Both the position numbers and the translations under genes were made by a program. Shown one piece after another: positions 23,836 through 32,637 of a stretch of 32,772 bases of DNA. The notes below the pieces were generated by a model. That model was not told the DNA's origin and did no database searches. It saw nothing but the letters and a program-made list of their open reading frames with translations. Position 1 is the first letter of the stretch. Every line of letters begins with the position of its first letter. This DNA comes from Chitinophagaceae bacterium (lineage in GTDB: Bacteria > Bacteroidota > Bacteroidia > Chitinophagales > Chitinophagaceae): the NCBI GenBank assembly GCA_017744805.1, contig JAGIAP010000018.1, forward strand, positions 1-32,772. The letters are read 5' to 3'.

Positions 23836-24198
23836 TCATGAAAGCAAAAAGTAGAGTGGGATCAGCGAAAGGAAATTCATCAACAATACCGGCAATAACA
23901 ACTTTTTGGCAGCAAGTTCTTTCCGGCAGGCTTTCAATATAAGGAACTCCGTGATCAGCGCCTGCGCACCAAAAAGTAACACTACATTCCAGGGAAAAGA
24001 GGGCGAGCCCACCAAAGAAGAAGAGAACCGGAGCAGTACCAAACCACCCACTACTACTGAAACTACATTGGCCAGGGAGGCAAACACCAGGCAGGCCAAC
24101 ATCTTATGGTATTTGAAAAGATAAAGCACCAGTGTTTCTATCACGATCGTGATCAATAGCTGGAACAGGAAGAGGGGAATTACGTAAAGATTGTTCAT
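23836..24198 (-). CDS. Small integral membrane protein, 120 aa
   Basis: I do not recognise a family. Four hydrophobic helices fill most of the protein: VIPLFLFQLLITIVIETLVL, MLACLVFASLANVVSVVVGG, WNVVLLFGAQALITEFLIL and LLLPVLLMNFLSLIPLYFLL. A short basic loop (KACRKELAAKK) precedes the last helix, and there is no cleavable signal. It stands alone, with spacers of 221 bp on each side. Its divergent neighbour is the AraC regulator, which could control it, but no shared operator is visible. Confidence 0.68.
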   Translation of the reverse strand: MNNLYVIPLFLFQLLITIVIETLVLYLFKYHKMLACLVFASLANVVSVVVGGLVLLRFSSSLVGSPSFPWNVVLLFGAQALITEFLILKACRKELAAKKLLLPVLLMNFLSLIPLYFLLS

Positions 24199-24419
24199 GA
24201 ATTGGCAATGAGATGCAAATATGACGACAGAAATGAAAGGATCAGGTTATGTATGACCATTTTTTTACTTGAAAACCAGTAGAAATAATCAAATATTGTC
24301 ATGTCTTTTCTACACGCTTTCCGTCTTTTACCGGGGTAGAATTACCTTGATTAGCGAATTATAAACAAATATTGTCCGGCATTCATGGAATATCTCCAAA
24401 AAATGATAATATTGGTTTA

Positions 24420-25295
24420 ATGAAAGTCCTCCAATTCACGGTTCCGATTGTTCAAAAGGGTTCAGTGGCGGTGCAGGAAGACATTCTTCCCTATTTCTAC
24501 AATTATTATCACCGTCATGCCGAAGCCCAAATAACGCTGATCATCAAAGGCGAGGGCACTTTCATTGCCGGTAACTACACCCAACCCTTCAAGCCTGGTG
24601 AGATCTATCTGTTGGGCGCCAATCAACCCCATATCTTCAAAGCGGATGCACATTATTTCGATAACCAGAAGGAGAACAATATCCATGCGATCCATGTGTA
24701 CTTCGATCAGGATCTGCTGCTGAAGGGCATCCTGAACCTCCAGGAGTTGGATGGTATCCGGAAATTCCTGCTCGGTGCTTCCAATGGTTACCAGCTACCC
24801 GATCAGTATTGCGGAATGGCCTCCCTCATGATCAAGCGGATCAATACTGCTGAAAGAACGGAAAGGCTTTTTGAATTTTTCCGATTGCTGCAGTTCTTCG
24901 CCAATGAAGTGAAAGATTGGAAATCGTTATCGAATGGCTTCTCCAAGTATTCATTCACAGATAGCGAGGGCATCCGAATGAACGATATCTATCAATATAC
25001 CGTTGAGCATTATGCGGAGGATATCTCTTTGAAAAAAGTATCTGAGGTAGCCCATATCACTCCCCATGCTTTCTGTAAATACTTCAAGAAGCATACACGT
25101 AAAACCTATATGAGCTTCCTGAACGAGATCCGAATCAATGAAGCCTGCAAGCGTATCATCAATGGCGATTTCGATTCCATTTCCAGCATCGCCTATTCCA
25201 TCGGTTTCAACAATACCATCACTTTCAACAGGGTATTCAAGAAAGTGACAGGCATGACGCCTTCCAACTATATCTCGGGTTACAAACGTAAGTAA
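24420..25295 (+). CDS. AraC family transcriptional regulator
   Basis: The ATG at 24420 (MKVLQFTVPIVQKGSVAVQE, 291 aa) is preferred over the TTG ORF start at 24372, because the cupin domain begins right after it. An N-terminal AraC-type cupin covers about 15-120 (YHRHAEAQITLIIKGEGTFI, then GEIYLLGANQPHIFK). The C-terminal double HTH covers about 195-290 (DISLKKVSEVAHITPHAFCK, FDSISSIAYSIGFNNTITFN, then RVFKKVTGMTPSNY). The His in the cupin and the GEG/PHIF pattern are typical of sugar- or metabolite-sensing members. It converges with the PEP mutase-family gene after an 11-bp gap and diverges from the small membrane protein. The regulatory target is not evident. Confidence 0.91.
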   Translation: MKVLQFTVPIVQKGSVAVQEDILPYFYNYYHRHAEAQITLIIKGEGTFIAGNYTQPFKPGEIYLLGANQPHIFKADAHYFDNQKENNIHAIHVYFDQDLLLKGILNLQELDGIRKFLLGASNGYQLPDQYCGMASLMIKRINTAERTERLFEFFRLLQFFANEVKDWKSLSNGFSKYSFTDSEGIRMNDIYQYTVEHYAEDISLKKVSEVAHITPHAFCKYFKKHTRKTYMSFLNEIRINEACKRIINGDFDSISSIAYSIGFNNTITFNRVFKKVTGMTPSNYISGYKRK

Positions 25296-25306
25296 GGCCC
25301 GGGATC

Positions 25307-26140
25307 TCAGCGCATCATATCGTTGATTTTTCCGTAACTGAGCGAGGCTGCATTGTACCCGAAAGTGCCGCTTTGCCGGATCTCTTCGGCGGCCTGGTAG
25401 AATCCGGTGAAGGCTGCCCTTGCCAGTGAGGAGCCCAGGCTGATCCTTTTCACTCCCATCGCTTCAAAATCCTTCAAAGAAAAACCGGTAATACCAAGTC
25501 CCACCACTACATTCACGGGTTTAGGCGCAACTGCCCGCACTACTGCTTCGATATCTTCACGGGAAGATAGCCCGGGGGCAAACAACACATCGGCCCCTGC
25601 CTCTGCATAGGCCACCAGCCTGTTGATGGTGTCTTTGAGATCAGGCCTGCCATGGATCAGGTTTTCTGCACGGGCAGTGAGGGTGAACGTGAAAGGCAGG
25701 CTGCGAGCCGCTTTCACGGCTGCGCGTACACGTTCTACAGCGTGTTTGAATTCGTAAATTGGGTCGCCGGGGCTACCGGTAGCATCTTCAATGGAACCAC
25801 CTACCAGCCCCAGTGCGGCTCCTTCGAGGATGGTTGCATAACAATCTTCCGGATCATCGCCATAGCCATTCTCCAGATCGGCAGAAACAGGCAATGAGGT
25901 AGCATGAATGATCTCCGCCACATTCCCGAAAGTTTCTTCACGTGTGAGCACGCCTTCCCCATCAGGCTTACCTTTCGAATTAGCCAGTCCGGCACTGGTA
26001 GTGGCGATGGCTTCAAACCCCATTGCAGTGAGGCCCCTGGCAGAGCCCGCGTCCCATGCATTGGCTATAACGAATACGCCTGACCGCTGATGAAGCGCTT
26101 CCAATGCTTCGCCTTTCTTATGCTGCGATAATGTATTCAT
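25307..26140 (-). CDS. Isocitrate lyase / PEP mutase superfamily protein
   Basis: The ATG at 26140 (MNTLSQHKKGEALEALHQRS, 277 aa) is chosen over 26188 because the family homology begins there. The TIM-barrel core shows VIANAWDAGSARGLTAMGFE, the metal-binding DLENGYGDDPEDCYA near residue 90, and VGGSIEDATG. Downstream is a FTLTARAENLIHG strand. The isocitrate-lyase KKCGH loop is absent, so it is not a standard isocitrate lyase. The subgroup (PF13714-like) includes PEP phosphonomutase, 2-methylisocitrate lyase and oxaloacetate-type hydrolases; the exact C-C or P-C reaction cannot be decided here. No phosphonate genes are nearby. It is a soluble cytoplasmic enzyme, likely monocistronic. Confidence 0.88.
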   Translation of the reverse strand: MNTLSQHKKGEALEALHQRSGVFVIANAWDAGSARGLTAMGFEAIATTSAGLANSKGKPDGEGVLTREETFGNVAEIIHATSLPVSADLENGYGDDPEDCYATILEGAALGLVGGSIEDATGSPGDPIYEFKHAVERVRAAVKAARSLPFTFTLTARAENLIHGRPDLKDTINRLVAYAEAGADVLFAPGLSSREDIEAVVRAVAPKPVNVVVGLGITGFSLKDFEAMGVKRISLGSSLARAAFTGFYQAAEEIRQSGTFGYNAASLSYGKINDMMR

Positions 26141-26289
26141 GATATTTATCAAGATTAATGAACGATACTCTATAAAGTTACCAAGCATTGTAATGCTTCC
26201 TGAAATATTCTTTCAGAAATCCAGGTTTCGTCTGGTAATTTTTTCAACTCCAGTTGTATTGGCCGGTGTAAACCATAACCCAATATACC

Positions 26290-29289
26290 ATGATTCGTAA
26301 CTGTACTCTGATCCTTTCGTTTCTTTTCCTATGTAAGTTCGCAATGGCGCAGGATGGCCTCCCCGATCCGGGATTTGCAACTAATGGCTTCTTTCAGGCC
26401 AATTACGGCAAGGGCAAGATCACTGCTTACACAGCCATCAAATTAGCCAATGGCAAAACATTGGTTGGCGGTTACCGTAACCTTGGCAATTCTTCAGACA
26501 ATGCTCTCACGATGCTGAATGAAGATGGCAGCCTCGATGAATCTTTCGGTATCAACGGCACTTCTGTTTTCAGTACATCTCCTTCCAATGACACTATCGT
26601 TCAGATCATGGAACTGCCTAATACAGATATTCTCGTATTGTCTGCGGGAACAGGGATTCCCTATGGAGTGGAGGTGCAATTGTCGAGACTTAAATCGAAC
26701 GGGCAGCTTGACAATAGTTTCGGCGTATCCGGAACTGCCCGCTGGGGAAAGAATTCCAGCAATCTGCATAACACCAGCCCCCAGCAAATGATACGGACCA
26801 GTGATGGCAGCCTGCTTGTTCTGTGTCTGGCAACTGTAGACAACTACAGGCCCAGTATCGTGAAATTCAATTCCAATGGTACAGTGATCCCCTCCTTTGG
26901 GATAAATGGAGTATTCACTTCCAATACTACCGTATCGGCTTTTATTTACCAGCTTCCGAAAGCCAGGATGCATTTGAATACCGATAGGTCTGTACTTATC
27001 TATGCCATCCAACCCCGCATAACAGGGGCTATTCATGATAGCCTTCACCTGGAAAAAGTACTTTCCGATGGCAACAGGGATCTCAGCTTCGGACCGAACG
27101 GAGATGGAGTGATGCGTAAAGTTATCACTACGGAAAAAGTGAATTTTGGTGATGGCGTCACTGTGAGCGATGGTAATATCATGATGGTAATGGAAACCCC
27201 GAGATTGAATGATGAGAATTTTGTTTTGGCATACAAATTCAAACCCGATGGAAGTCCCGTTACCAGTTTCGGGAATAATGGACTGAGTGATGTATATCTC
27301 AATTCCGGATGGTTCACTAACACCCGGCTTACAGCCTTACCAGATGCTGAAGTAGCAGTTACCGGAAGTTTACTGTATGGATCCAGTGAAACTTTCCTTT
27401 CAATGACGATCATGAATGAAACAGGCAACACTACTGAATTCGGATATGGTTCGGGTATCATGTTGATCGATATGGGTTTTCAAAGTGCAGGTGGACAAAT
27501 GATCAGCAATCCGGATGGGACTTTTCTCGTTGTCGGAAGCGGCTATGATCAAAATAAAAAGGAATATGCCGTTTCACTGGCCCAAATGGATGAATGGGGC
27601 AGCTATGTAGGCCTTTATTATAAAAAATTCAACAATACCCGGAATAACAATGATGCACAAGCGCTGGCAGTTACCTCCGATGGTAAGATCATTGCCGGAG
27701 GGTACACTTTTCGCAGTGCAGAACGGTCTTTGATGCTCACACGGATCAACGCCAATGGCACACCCGATTACAGTTTCCAAAATGGGGAGCCGTATATCAC
27801 TACTGTAGGCACCCAGGATGATGTGCAGGCCATCAACCCATTGCCAGATGGTAAGATCCTCATTGTTGGGAACAGCTTCAGCAGCAGTTTTGAGCCTTTT
27901 ATCTTTTTCCATAAACTCAATAGCAATGGCAGTCCGGATAATTCTTTTGGAACGGCAGGCCTTCTGAAGCCCGCTACAGGTGCAGGTATTTCACCCCGTT
28001 GCGTCATTTTCCTGCCCAACGGAAAGATACTGGTAGCGGGAAATGCCAATGGTCAGATGCGATTGCTCCGCTACAATGCAGATGGCACACCGGACCTGAG
28101 CTTTAACTCCACGGGTTCCATCACGCTGAGCTTTGGCACCCCCAGCAGTTTCATGGAGCACGTGATGGTGCAGAATGACGGAAAGATCCTGGCTACGGGT
28201 ACAGCAAGAGATGGCATCAATAGCTATTTTGGAGTGATCCGCCTGAACGATAATGGTAGTTTCGACAACAACTTCAATGGTACCGGCATCCGCACCATTG
28301 CGGCTTATGGCACCTCAAACACCGGCAGGTTCTCACTTCAACAGGCAGATGGCAAGATTGTGGTAGGGGGTTATTCCAATGTAGCCGGAGGATCACATTT
28401 TTCCATTACACGCCTCAATAGTGATGGAAGCGCAGATCCCGGTTTCGGCATCGGAGGCTCAAACTATATCAGTATTTTCAATACAAGCCAACCCAGCAAA
28501 GCTATGCTATTGCCTGATGGCCGCATACTCATGGCCGGTATAGCGCTTGCAGGTGGAGGAAATGGCGGAGCTCTGGCCATGTTCAATGCAAACGGGACCG
28601 TGCATACAGGATTCGGAACAAATGGATATTACTTCAGCATCAATGGCGGGGAATTCAGAGGACTGCGATACCTCAGCAACAGCAACCAGATACTGGTATC
28701 CGGAAGAGCTGCTGCCGGAGGCATCACCGATGTATTGGTCGGCAAATTCAACTACACCCCTGCCACACTTCCACTTACCTGGAATAATTTCACGGCCAGC
28801 AAGCTAAACGGATCAGTGGAACTGAAATGGAGCACTATCCAGGAGATCAATACCAAAGACTTCGATGTGCAGTTTTCCATCGATGGACTGAAATGGAATA
28901 CGATACAGAGGACCTCCGCAGCAGGCAACTCCAATTCCTTACAACAATACCGGTACCTGCATGCCGGTCCTGTAAAGGGTTTGAATCAATATCGTATCCT
29001 GCAACGCGATCTGGATGGCAGATCCTCTTACAGCCCTATCAGAATGATCTGGATGAATGGATCGGAAAGATTATTCAAGGTGCTGAACACCGTCGTCACC
29101 AATGGACTGATCAGGATGATCGTAAATGAGACTGGTGGAGCCACTATCAGGGTCATAAATACAAGCGGTCAGGTGATTGCAGTAAAGAAAGCTAGCGAAG
29201 GATTGAATGAGATAGATGCATCCGGATGGGCAAGCGGCATTTATTATGTAGTATCCAATGGCGAAACGGAAAAGATTTCGATCCGGTAA
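26290..29289 (+). CDS. Delta-60 repeat protein with C-terminal type IX sorting domain
   Basis: The 999-aa secreted protein has a signal peptide (MIRNCTLILSFLFLCKFAMA, then QDG). About eleven or twelve delta-60 repeats run from about 20 to 820. Each has a (N/D)xNGxxDxSFG core such as NANGTPDYSF, NADGTPDLSFN or NEDGSLDESFG, paired with a DGKIL(V/A)xG strand, consistent with a beta-propeller or solenoid. A linker domain (LTWNNFTASKLNGSVELKWS) resembles the fibronectin-like domains that precede sorting signals. The C-terminal about 75 residues (GATIRVINTSGQVIAVKKAS, then WASGIYYVVSNGETEKISIR) match the type A T9SS sorting domain, so it should cross the outer membrane by the Por system and stay on or leave the surface. 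The function is unknown; adhesion or carbohydrate contact is a guess. The gene is monocistronic and has its own terminator. Confidence 0.92.
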   Translation: MIRNCTLILSFLFLCKFAMAQDGLPDPGFATNGFFQANYGKGKITAYTAIKLANGKTLVGGYRNLGNSSDNALTMLNEDGSLDESFGINGTSVFSTSPSNDTIVQIMELPNTDILVLSAGTGIPYGVEVQLSRLKSNGQLDNSFGVSGTARWGKNSSNLHNTSPQQMIRTSDGSLLVLCLATVDNYRPSIVKFNSNGTVIPSFGINGVFTSNTTVSAFIYQLPKARMHLNTDRSVLIYAIQPRITGAIHDSLHLEKVLSDGNRDLSFGPNGDGVMRKVITTEKVNFGDGVTVSDGNIMMVMETPRLNDENFVLAYKFKPDGSPVTSFGNNGLSDVYLNSGWFTNTRLTALPDAEVAVTGSLLYGSSETFLSMTIMNETGNTTEFGYGSGIMLIDMGFQSAGGQMISNPDGTFLVVGSGYDQNKKEYAVSLAQMDEWGSYVGLYYKKFNNTRNNNDAQALAVTSDGKIIAGGYTFRSAERSLMLTRINANGTPDYSFQNGEPYITTVGTQDDVQAINPLPDGKILIVGNSFSSSFEPFIFFHKLNSNGSPDNSFGTAGLLKPATGAGISPRCVIFLPNGKILVAGNANGQMRLLRYNADGTPDLSFNSTGSITLSFGTPSSFMEHVMVQNDGKILATGTARDGINSYFGVIRLNDNGSFDNNFNGTGIRTIAAYGTSNTGRFSLQQADGKIVVGGYSNVAGGSHFSITRLNSDGSADPGFGIGGSNYISIFNTSQPSKAMLLPDGRILMAGIALAGGGNGGALAMFNANGTVHTGFGTNGYYFSINGGEFRGLRYLSNSNQILVSGRAAAGGITDVLVGKFNYTPATLPLTWNNFTASKLNGSVELKWSTIQEINTKDFDVQFSIDGLKWNTIQRTSAAGNSNSLQQYRYLHAGPVKGLNQYRILQRDLDGRSSYSPIRMIWMNGSERLFKVLNTVVTNGLIRMIVNETGGATIRVINTSGQVIAVKKASEGLNEIDASGWASGIYYVVSNGETEKISIR

Positions 29290-29310
29290 TTAGCTTCATA
29301 TTCTGTCAAG

Positions 29311-29340
29311 CTGCCTCATACCCATGAGGCAGTTTTTTTT
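29311..29340 (+). terminator. Rho-independent terminator of the delta-60/T9SS gene
   Basis: Perfect 9-bp arms CTGCCTCAT and ATGAGGCAG enclose ACCC, followed by eight T. It lies about 20 bp after the stop. The minus strand lacks a U-tract, so the convergent FUSC gene is probably not terminated by U-tract-dependent means here. Confidence 0.95.
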
Positions 29341-29343
29341 GCC

Positions 29344-30396
29344 CTAACGCATCTTGTTTTTCCTGATGAGTATTTTCGCTTTCCTGATCTGAAGCGTGGT
29401 GAGATAATGAACCCTTTCATTGAACAATACCCATCCTCCGATGGCCCCGATGGCGCTGCCAAGGATGATATCTATCAGTCTTGCCACAAAGAGCTCATTG
29501 GTATCGATGGCCAACCGGCTTCCTGATTCCGCCAGGAAGATGGTAAGTATCGTAATGAAAACCACCGCGATACCATAATTCCTCACCACCAGGAATTCAA
29601 CGATCACCTGCAAGGCCACAATACTTACCGCAATGATGAGCGGCGATGGGTGCAGCAATACGATGCCCCAGGTAAGCCCCAGTCCCAGCAAGGTGCCCAG
29701 TATCCGTTGGGTACCACGCATCCAGATATGCTTTGTACTGACGCCCTGCATTACTGCTGCGCAGGAAACCGGCGCCCAATAGGGATTATCCAATTCAAGT
29801 GCATTGGCAATTGCCAGTGAGAGCCCGATAAAGACGCCGTACGTGATGGACTCCACGATATTGGTATACCTATCCTTCGCATTCACGGGATCGTCAGGTG
29901 GCTCCTTCCCTCGCAAGGTAAGCAGGCTGTACACCAGCCCCAGCAGGCAGCTCAGCATGGCGCCCATCGCGATGTAACCAGTTCTCTCAGGGATCTTTCC
30001 CGGTTGATAGGGCATACAAATGGCCACTGATGCCAGCATGATGAAAAAGAAATTGCCCGGCGGTTTGGTAAGCCCCAGTTTATAAATGGAATAATGGATA
30101 AAGAAAGAAAACACAGCCAGTGCTATTGGGCTCGCCAGGTTGCTGAAAGAGAAGAACAGACCGAAGGTGAAAGATAGCATGATGCCCAGGCAGCAGGTCA
30201 TGAGGATCATCATGCGCCTGGGAATATTGTTAGACTGTATATACAGGATCACGAGGCCCGATAAGGAAGCCAGCTTCCCTCCTTCCGTATTTCCCGAAAA
30301 ATACCCAGCCATGATGGGAATCCCAACACATAGCCCGGCAATAACCGGCAGGTGCCATTTACGGGTGGTCTTATTGAATGTAAAAAACTGGTTCAA
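29344..30396 (-). CDS. FUSC-type (fusaric acid resistance-like) membrane protein, start uncertain
   Basis: The open frame extends to 30660, but its first roughly 85 codons are antisense to the start of the response regulator and show no family features. The nearest sensible start is a TTG at 30396 (NQFFTFNKTTRKWHLPVIAG), giving about 350 aa; an ATG at 30564 is the alternative. Two hydrophobic blocks flank a hydrophilic loop, the FUSC layout. Block one has LPVIAGLCVGIPIMAGYFSG and PGNFFFIMLASVAICMPY. Block two has the FUSC signature WAPVSCAAVMQGVSTKHIWM, then RGTQRILGTLLGLGLTWG. Family members are inner-membrane proteins linked to efflux of aromatic acids, but many lack a known substrate. No partner HlyD/membrane-fusion gene lies nearby, so transport function is uncertain. 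Confidence 0.78.
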   Translation of the reverse strand: MNQFFTFNKTTRKWHLPVIAGLCVGIPIMAGYFSGNTEGGKLASLSGLVILYIQSNNIPRRMMILMTCCLGIMLSFTFGLFFSFSNLASPIALAVFSFFIHYSIYKLGLTKPPGNFFFIMLASVAICMPYQPGKIPERTGYIAMGAMLSCLLGLVYSLLTLRGKEPPDDPVNAKDRYTNIVESITYGVFIGLSLAIANALELDNPYWAPVSCAAVMQGVSTKHIWMRGTQRILGTLLGLGLTWGIVLLHPSPLIIAVSIVALQVIVEFLVVRNYGIAVVFITILTIFLAESGSRLAIDTNELFVARLIDIILGSAIGAIGGWVLFNERVHYLTTLQIRKAKILIRKNKMR

Positions 30397-30580
30397 ATTC
30401 AGATTTTGAAAGAATAGTGGGGAGCTCAGGGGCGTGCTGCAAAGATACGGTTCGGGATCAAAACATCCCGGTGGCCCCGTTCTTGTATACACGAACAAGG
30501 GATTAAAAACAGATAAAACCGGAAAACGAATTCCAACATGGCTTACATTTGTTATCTGCTGCATCCCTGCACTCCCCAAT

Positions 30581-30991
30581 ATGGCCGATATAAAAAAGAA
30601 TATAACCATCGTGATTGCGGATGATGATCCGGAAGATCTTGAATTGCTGGAAACAGCCATTCATGCTATCGATCCCGATGCAGAACTACACCTGTTCAAC
30701 AATGGCATCCCTGCTCTCCAATTCCTGTTGGATCCGAAACAGGCGATCATACCCGATCTGATCGTGTTCGATTACAATATGCCCCAAAAGAATGGTGCAG
30801 ACCTGTTACTGAGCCTGGGGAAACACCCGGGATACCTGGATGTTCCGAAGATCATACTGAGCACTTCCAATGCTCCCTTACATAAGGAAGAATGTTTGAG
30901 GAACGGCGCAACGGATTATCTCATCAAGCCCTTTCATTTGCAGGAATGTTATGAACTGGCTGAAAAACTGCTGCGACTTTGCAGGAATTGA
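30581..30991 (+). CDS. Single-domain response regulator (CheY/Rcp1-like)
   Basis: I use the ATG at 30581 (MADIKKNITIVIADDDPEDL, 136 aa), as the longer ORF from 30434 lies in the divergent promoter region and gives no domain. The receiver fold has the acidic pocket IVIADDDPED, the phospho-acceptor Asp in IVFDYNMPQKNG, the Ser/Thr at IILSTSN, and the conserved Lys in YLIKPFHLQEC. There is no output domain. Such Rcp1-like regulators in Bacteroidota usually pair with a PAS histidine kinase. Here that kinase is convergent, and the two genes overlap by 43 nt at their 3' ends. Output is presumably by protein interaction or phosphorelay. Confidence 0.9.
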   Translation: MADIKKNITIVIADDDPEDLELLETAIHAIDPDAELHLFNNGIPALQFLLDPKQAIIPDLIVFDYNMPQKNGADLLLSLGKHPGYLDVPKIILSTSNAPLHKEECLRNGATDYLIKPFHLQECYELAEKLLRLCRN

Positions 30992-32637
30992 TCCGGACAG
31001 GGGAAATACAAATTGAGCTCGGCTCCTTTGCCAGGTACCCCAATTGCATCGATAAGCCCGTTATGATTTTGCATGATCTTTTTGCAGATGGCCAAACCGA
31101 TACCTGAGCCTTTTACAAGCACTGCGGGTATCAGCCGCTGGAATATCTCGAAGATCTTCTTTGAATATTCGGGCTCAAATCCGATCCCATTGTCCTTTAC
31201 GGATATCTTGTAATAACTCTTTTCTCCATCATTGGATTGTGGTAACTGATCGCCATTTATGAGCTCAGCCTCTATGCGGATCAGGATATCCCTTTCCGGG
31301 TGACTATACTTGATGGCATTATCGATCAGGTTCACAAAAAGCTGTTTCAACTGGAAGGCCACCCCGTTGATGAGAGGTAAGTTTGTTCTTTCGATCCGGA
31401 GAGGTCTATTCGTGGCTTCTTCCTGGTAAGCAGCTACAATTTCATCGATGATCAGGTTCAGGTCTGCATTGGCGTGTTGGTCTGTTTTATTGGTTGCCCT
31501 GGAGTACACCAGCAGGTCTTCGATGAGTTTGTTCATGCGGTTTGCAGCGTTGATGGAACGGTCCAGGAACTGGCGTGATTGTGCACCGAGCAAGTGCCCC
31601 TCATTGTCTGCAACAAAGCTATTGTACAAATGGATCTTCCTCAATGGCTCGCGCATATCATGGGAAGCGGCGTATACGAATTGTTCCAGTTCTTTATTCT
31701 GGAATTCCAGTTGCTGGAGATATTCCTTCACCCGGTCTTCTGTCAGTTTTCTTTCAGTGAGGTCGCGGGTAACTTTGGAGAAGCCTATCACTTTTCCATT
31801 TTCATCATGGATGGCGGTGAGCACGATGCTTCCCCAGAAAGCGCTTCCATCTTTTCTTTTTCTCCATCCCTCATGAATGGCTTTGCCGGTGGACCTTGCA
31901 TACTCCAGCAGTTGCAGGGGCAACCCGGACTGGCGGTCATGCGGCAGGTAGAACTCCTGAAAGGTCTTTCCAACGATCTCTGCTTCTTTGTATCCTTTGA
32001 TCTTTTCAGCTCCTTTGTTCCAGTTGCGGATAATACCATCGCTATCCAGCAGGATAATGGCATAGTCTTCCACTTCCTCGATCATCTTGTGATACATCGC
32101 TTCCATCTCATAGAGCTCGGAAGATCTGTTGCGGAGATCCTGTAATTTCTCTTCCATGGTCTTTTCCAGTGAAGTGACCAGCTCGCGGTATTTGTCTTCA
32201 CTGGTGCGGAGCTTCATTTCTGCTGCCTTGAGATCCGAGCTGTCCTGAAAAACATTGATAGCCCCTGTAATCCGACCTTGATCATCGAAGACCGGATTGA
32301 TATTCACGATAGCATAGAACTGACTCCCATCGGGCCTTTCAACGATGGCTTCCAGATTTTTGAACGATTGGCCTGTTTGCAATGCAATGGCCATCGGCGT
32401 TTTTTCCGGACTGAGTTCAACACCATCCACGAAAATTTTGGAACAAGCGCAATACCGGAGGGTATTGCTGGAAAGATCGGGCGCATAGCCCCATAATTTT
32501 TCTGCTGTAGCATTATAGAAAACGATCCTACCTACCATATCACAGGTGTATACCGCCACTGGTAAGGAATCTAATAAGGTTTTGCCGACGGATGAAACCG
32601 GGACGAGGGATTCCAAAGCTAACTCCCACTTCTGCAT
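30949..32637 (-). CDS. PAS-domain sensor histidine kinase (cytoplasmic)
   Basis: The ATG at 32637 (MQKWELALESLVPVSSVGKT, 562 aa) precedes the first PAS domain directly; the ORF start at 32739 adds 34 residues without features. Two PAS domains are seen: the first at about 20-135 (LLDSLPVAVYTCDMVGRIVF), with a C-terminal PAC-like ITGAINVFQD, and the second at about 180-305 (YAIILLDSDGIIRNWNKGAE, then GFSKVTRDLTERK). The HisKA motif is YAASHDMREPLRKIHLY (about 325). The HATPase domain shows NLIDNAIKYSHPE, VKDNGIGFEPEYSKKIFEIF and GSGIGLAICKKIM. There is no transmembrane segment, so it is likely a soluble kinase sensing a cytoplasmic or redox cue. A coiled coil (LEKTMEEKLQDLRNRSSELY) links the PAS domains. 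The natural partner is the overlapping single-domain regulator. Confidence 0.92.
   Translation of the reverse strand: MQKWELALESLVPVSSVGKTLLDSLPVAVYTCDMVGRIVFYNATAEKLWGYAPDLSSNTLRYCACSKIFVDGVELSPEKTPMAIALQTGQSFKNLEAIVERPDGSQFYAIVNINPVFDDQGRITGAINVFQDSSDLKAAEMKLRTSEDKYRELVTSLEKTMEEKLQDLRNRSSELYEMEAMYHKMIEEVEDYAIILLDSDGIIRNWNKGAEKIKGYKEAEIVGKTFQEFYLPHDRQSGLPLQLLEYARSTGKAIHEGWRKRKDGSAFWGSIVLTAIHDENGKVIGFSKVTRDLTERKLTEDRVKEYLQQLEFQNKELEQFVYAASHDMREPLRKIHLYNSFVADNEGHLLGAQSRQFLDRSINAANRMNKLIEDLLVYSRATNKTDQHANADLNLIIDEIVAAYQEEATNRPLRIERTNLPLINGVAFQLKQLFVNLIDNAIKYSHPERDILIRIEAELINGDQLPQSNDGEKSYYKISVKDNGIGFEPEYSKKIFEIFQRLIPAVLVKGSGIGLAICKKIMQNHNGLIDAIGVPGKGAELNLYFPCPDQFLQSRSSFSASS

Noticed and set aside
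25307-26140. Phosphonate biosynthesis locus based on the PEP mutase-like gene
   Set aside because: No phosphonopyruvate decarboxylase, aminotransferase or other phosphonate gene is adjacent, and the superfamily contains many unrelated lyases.
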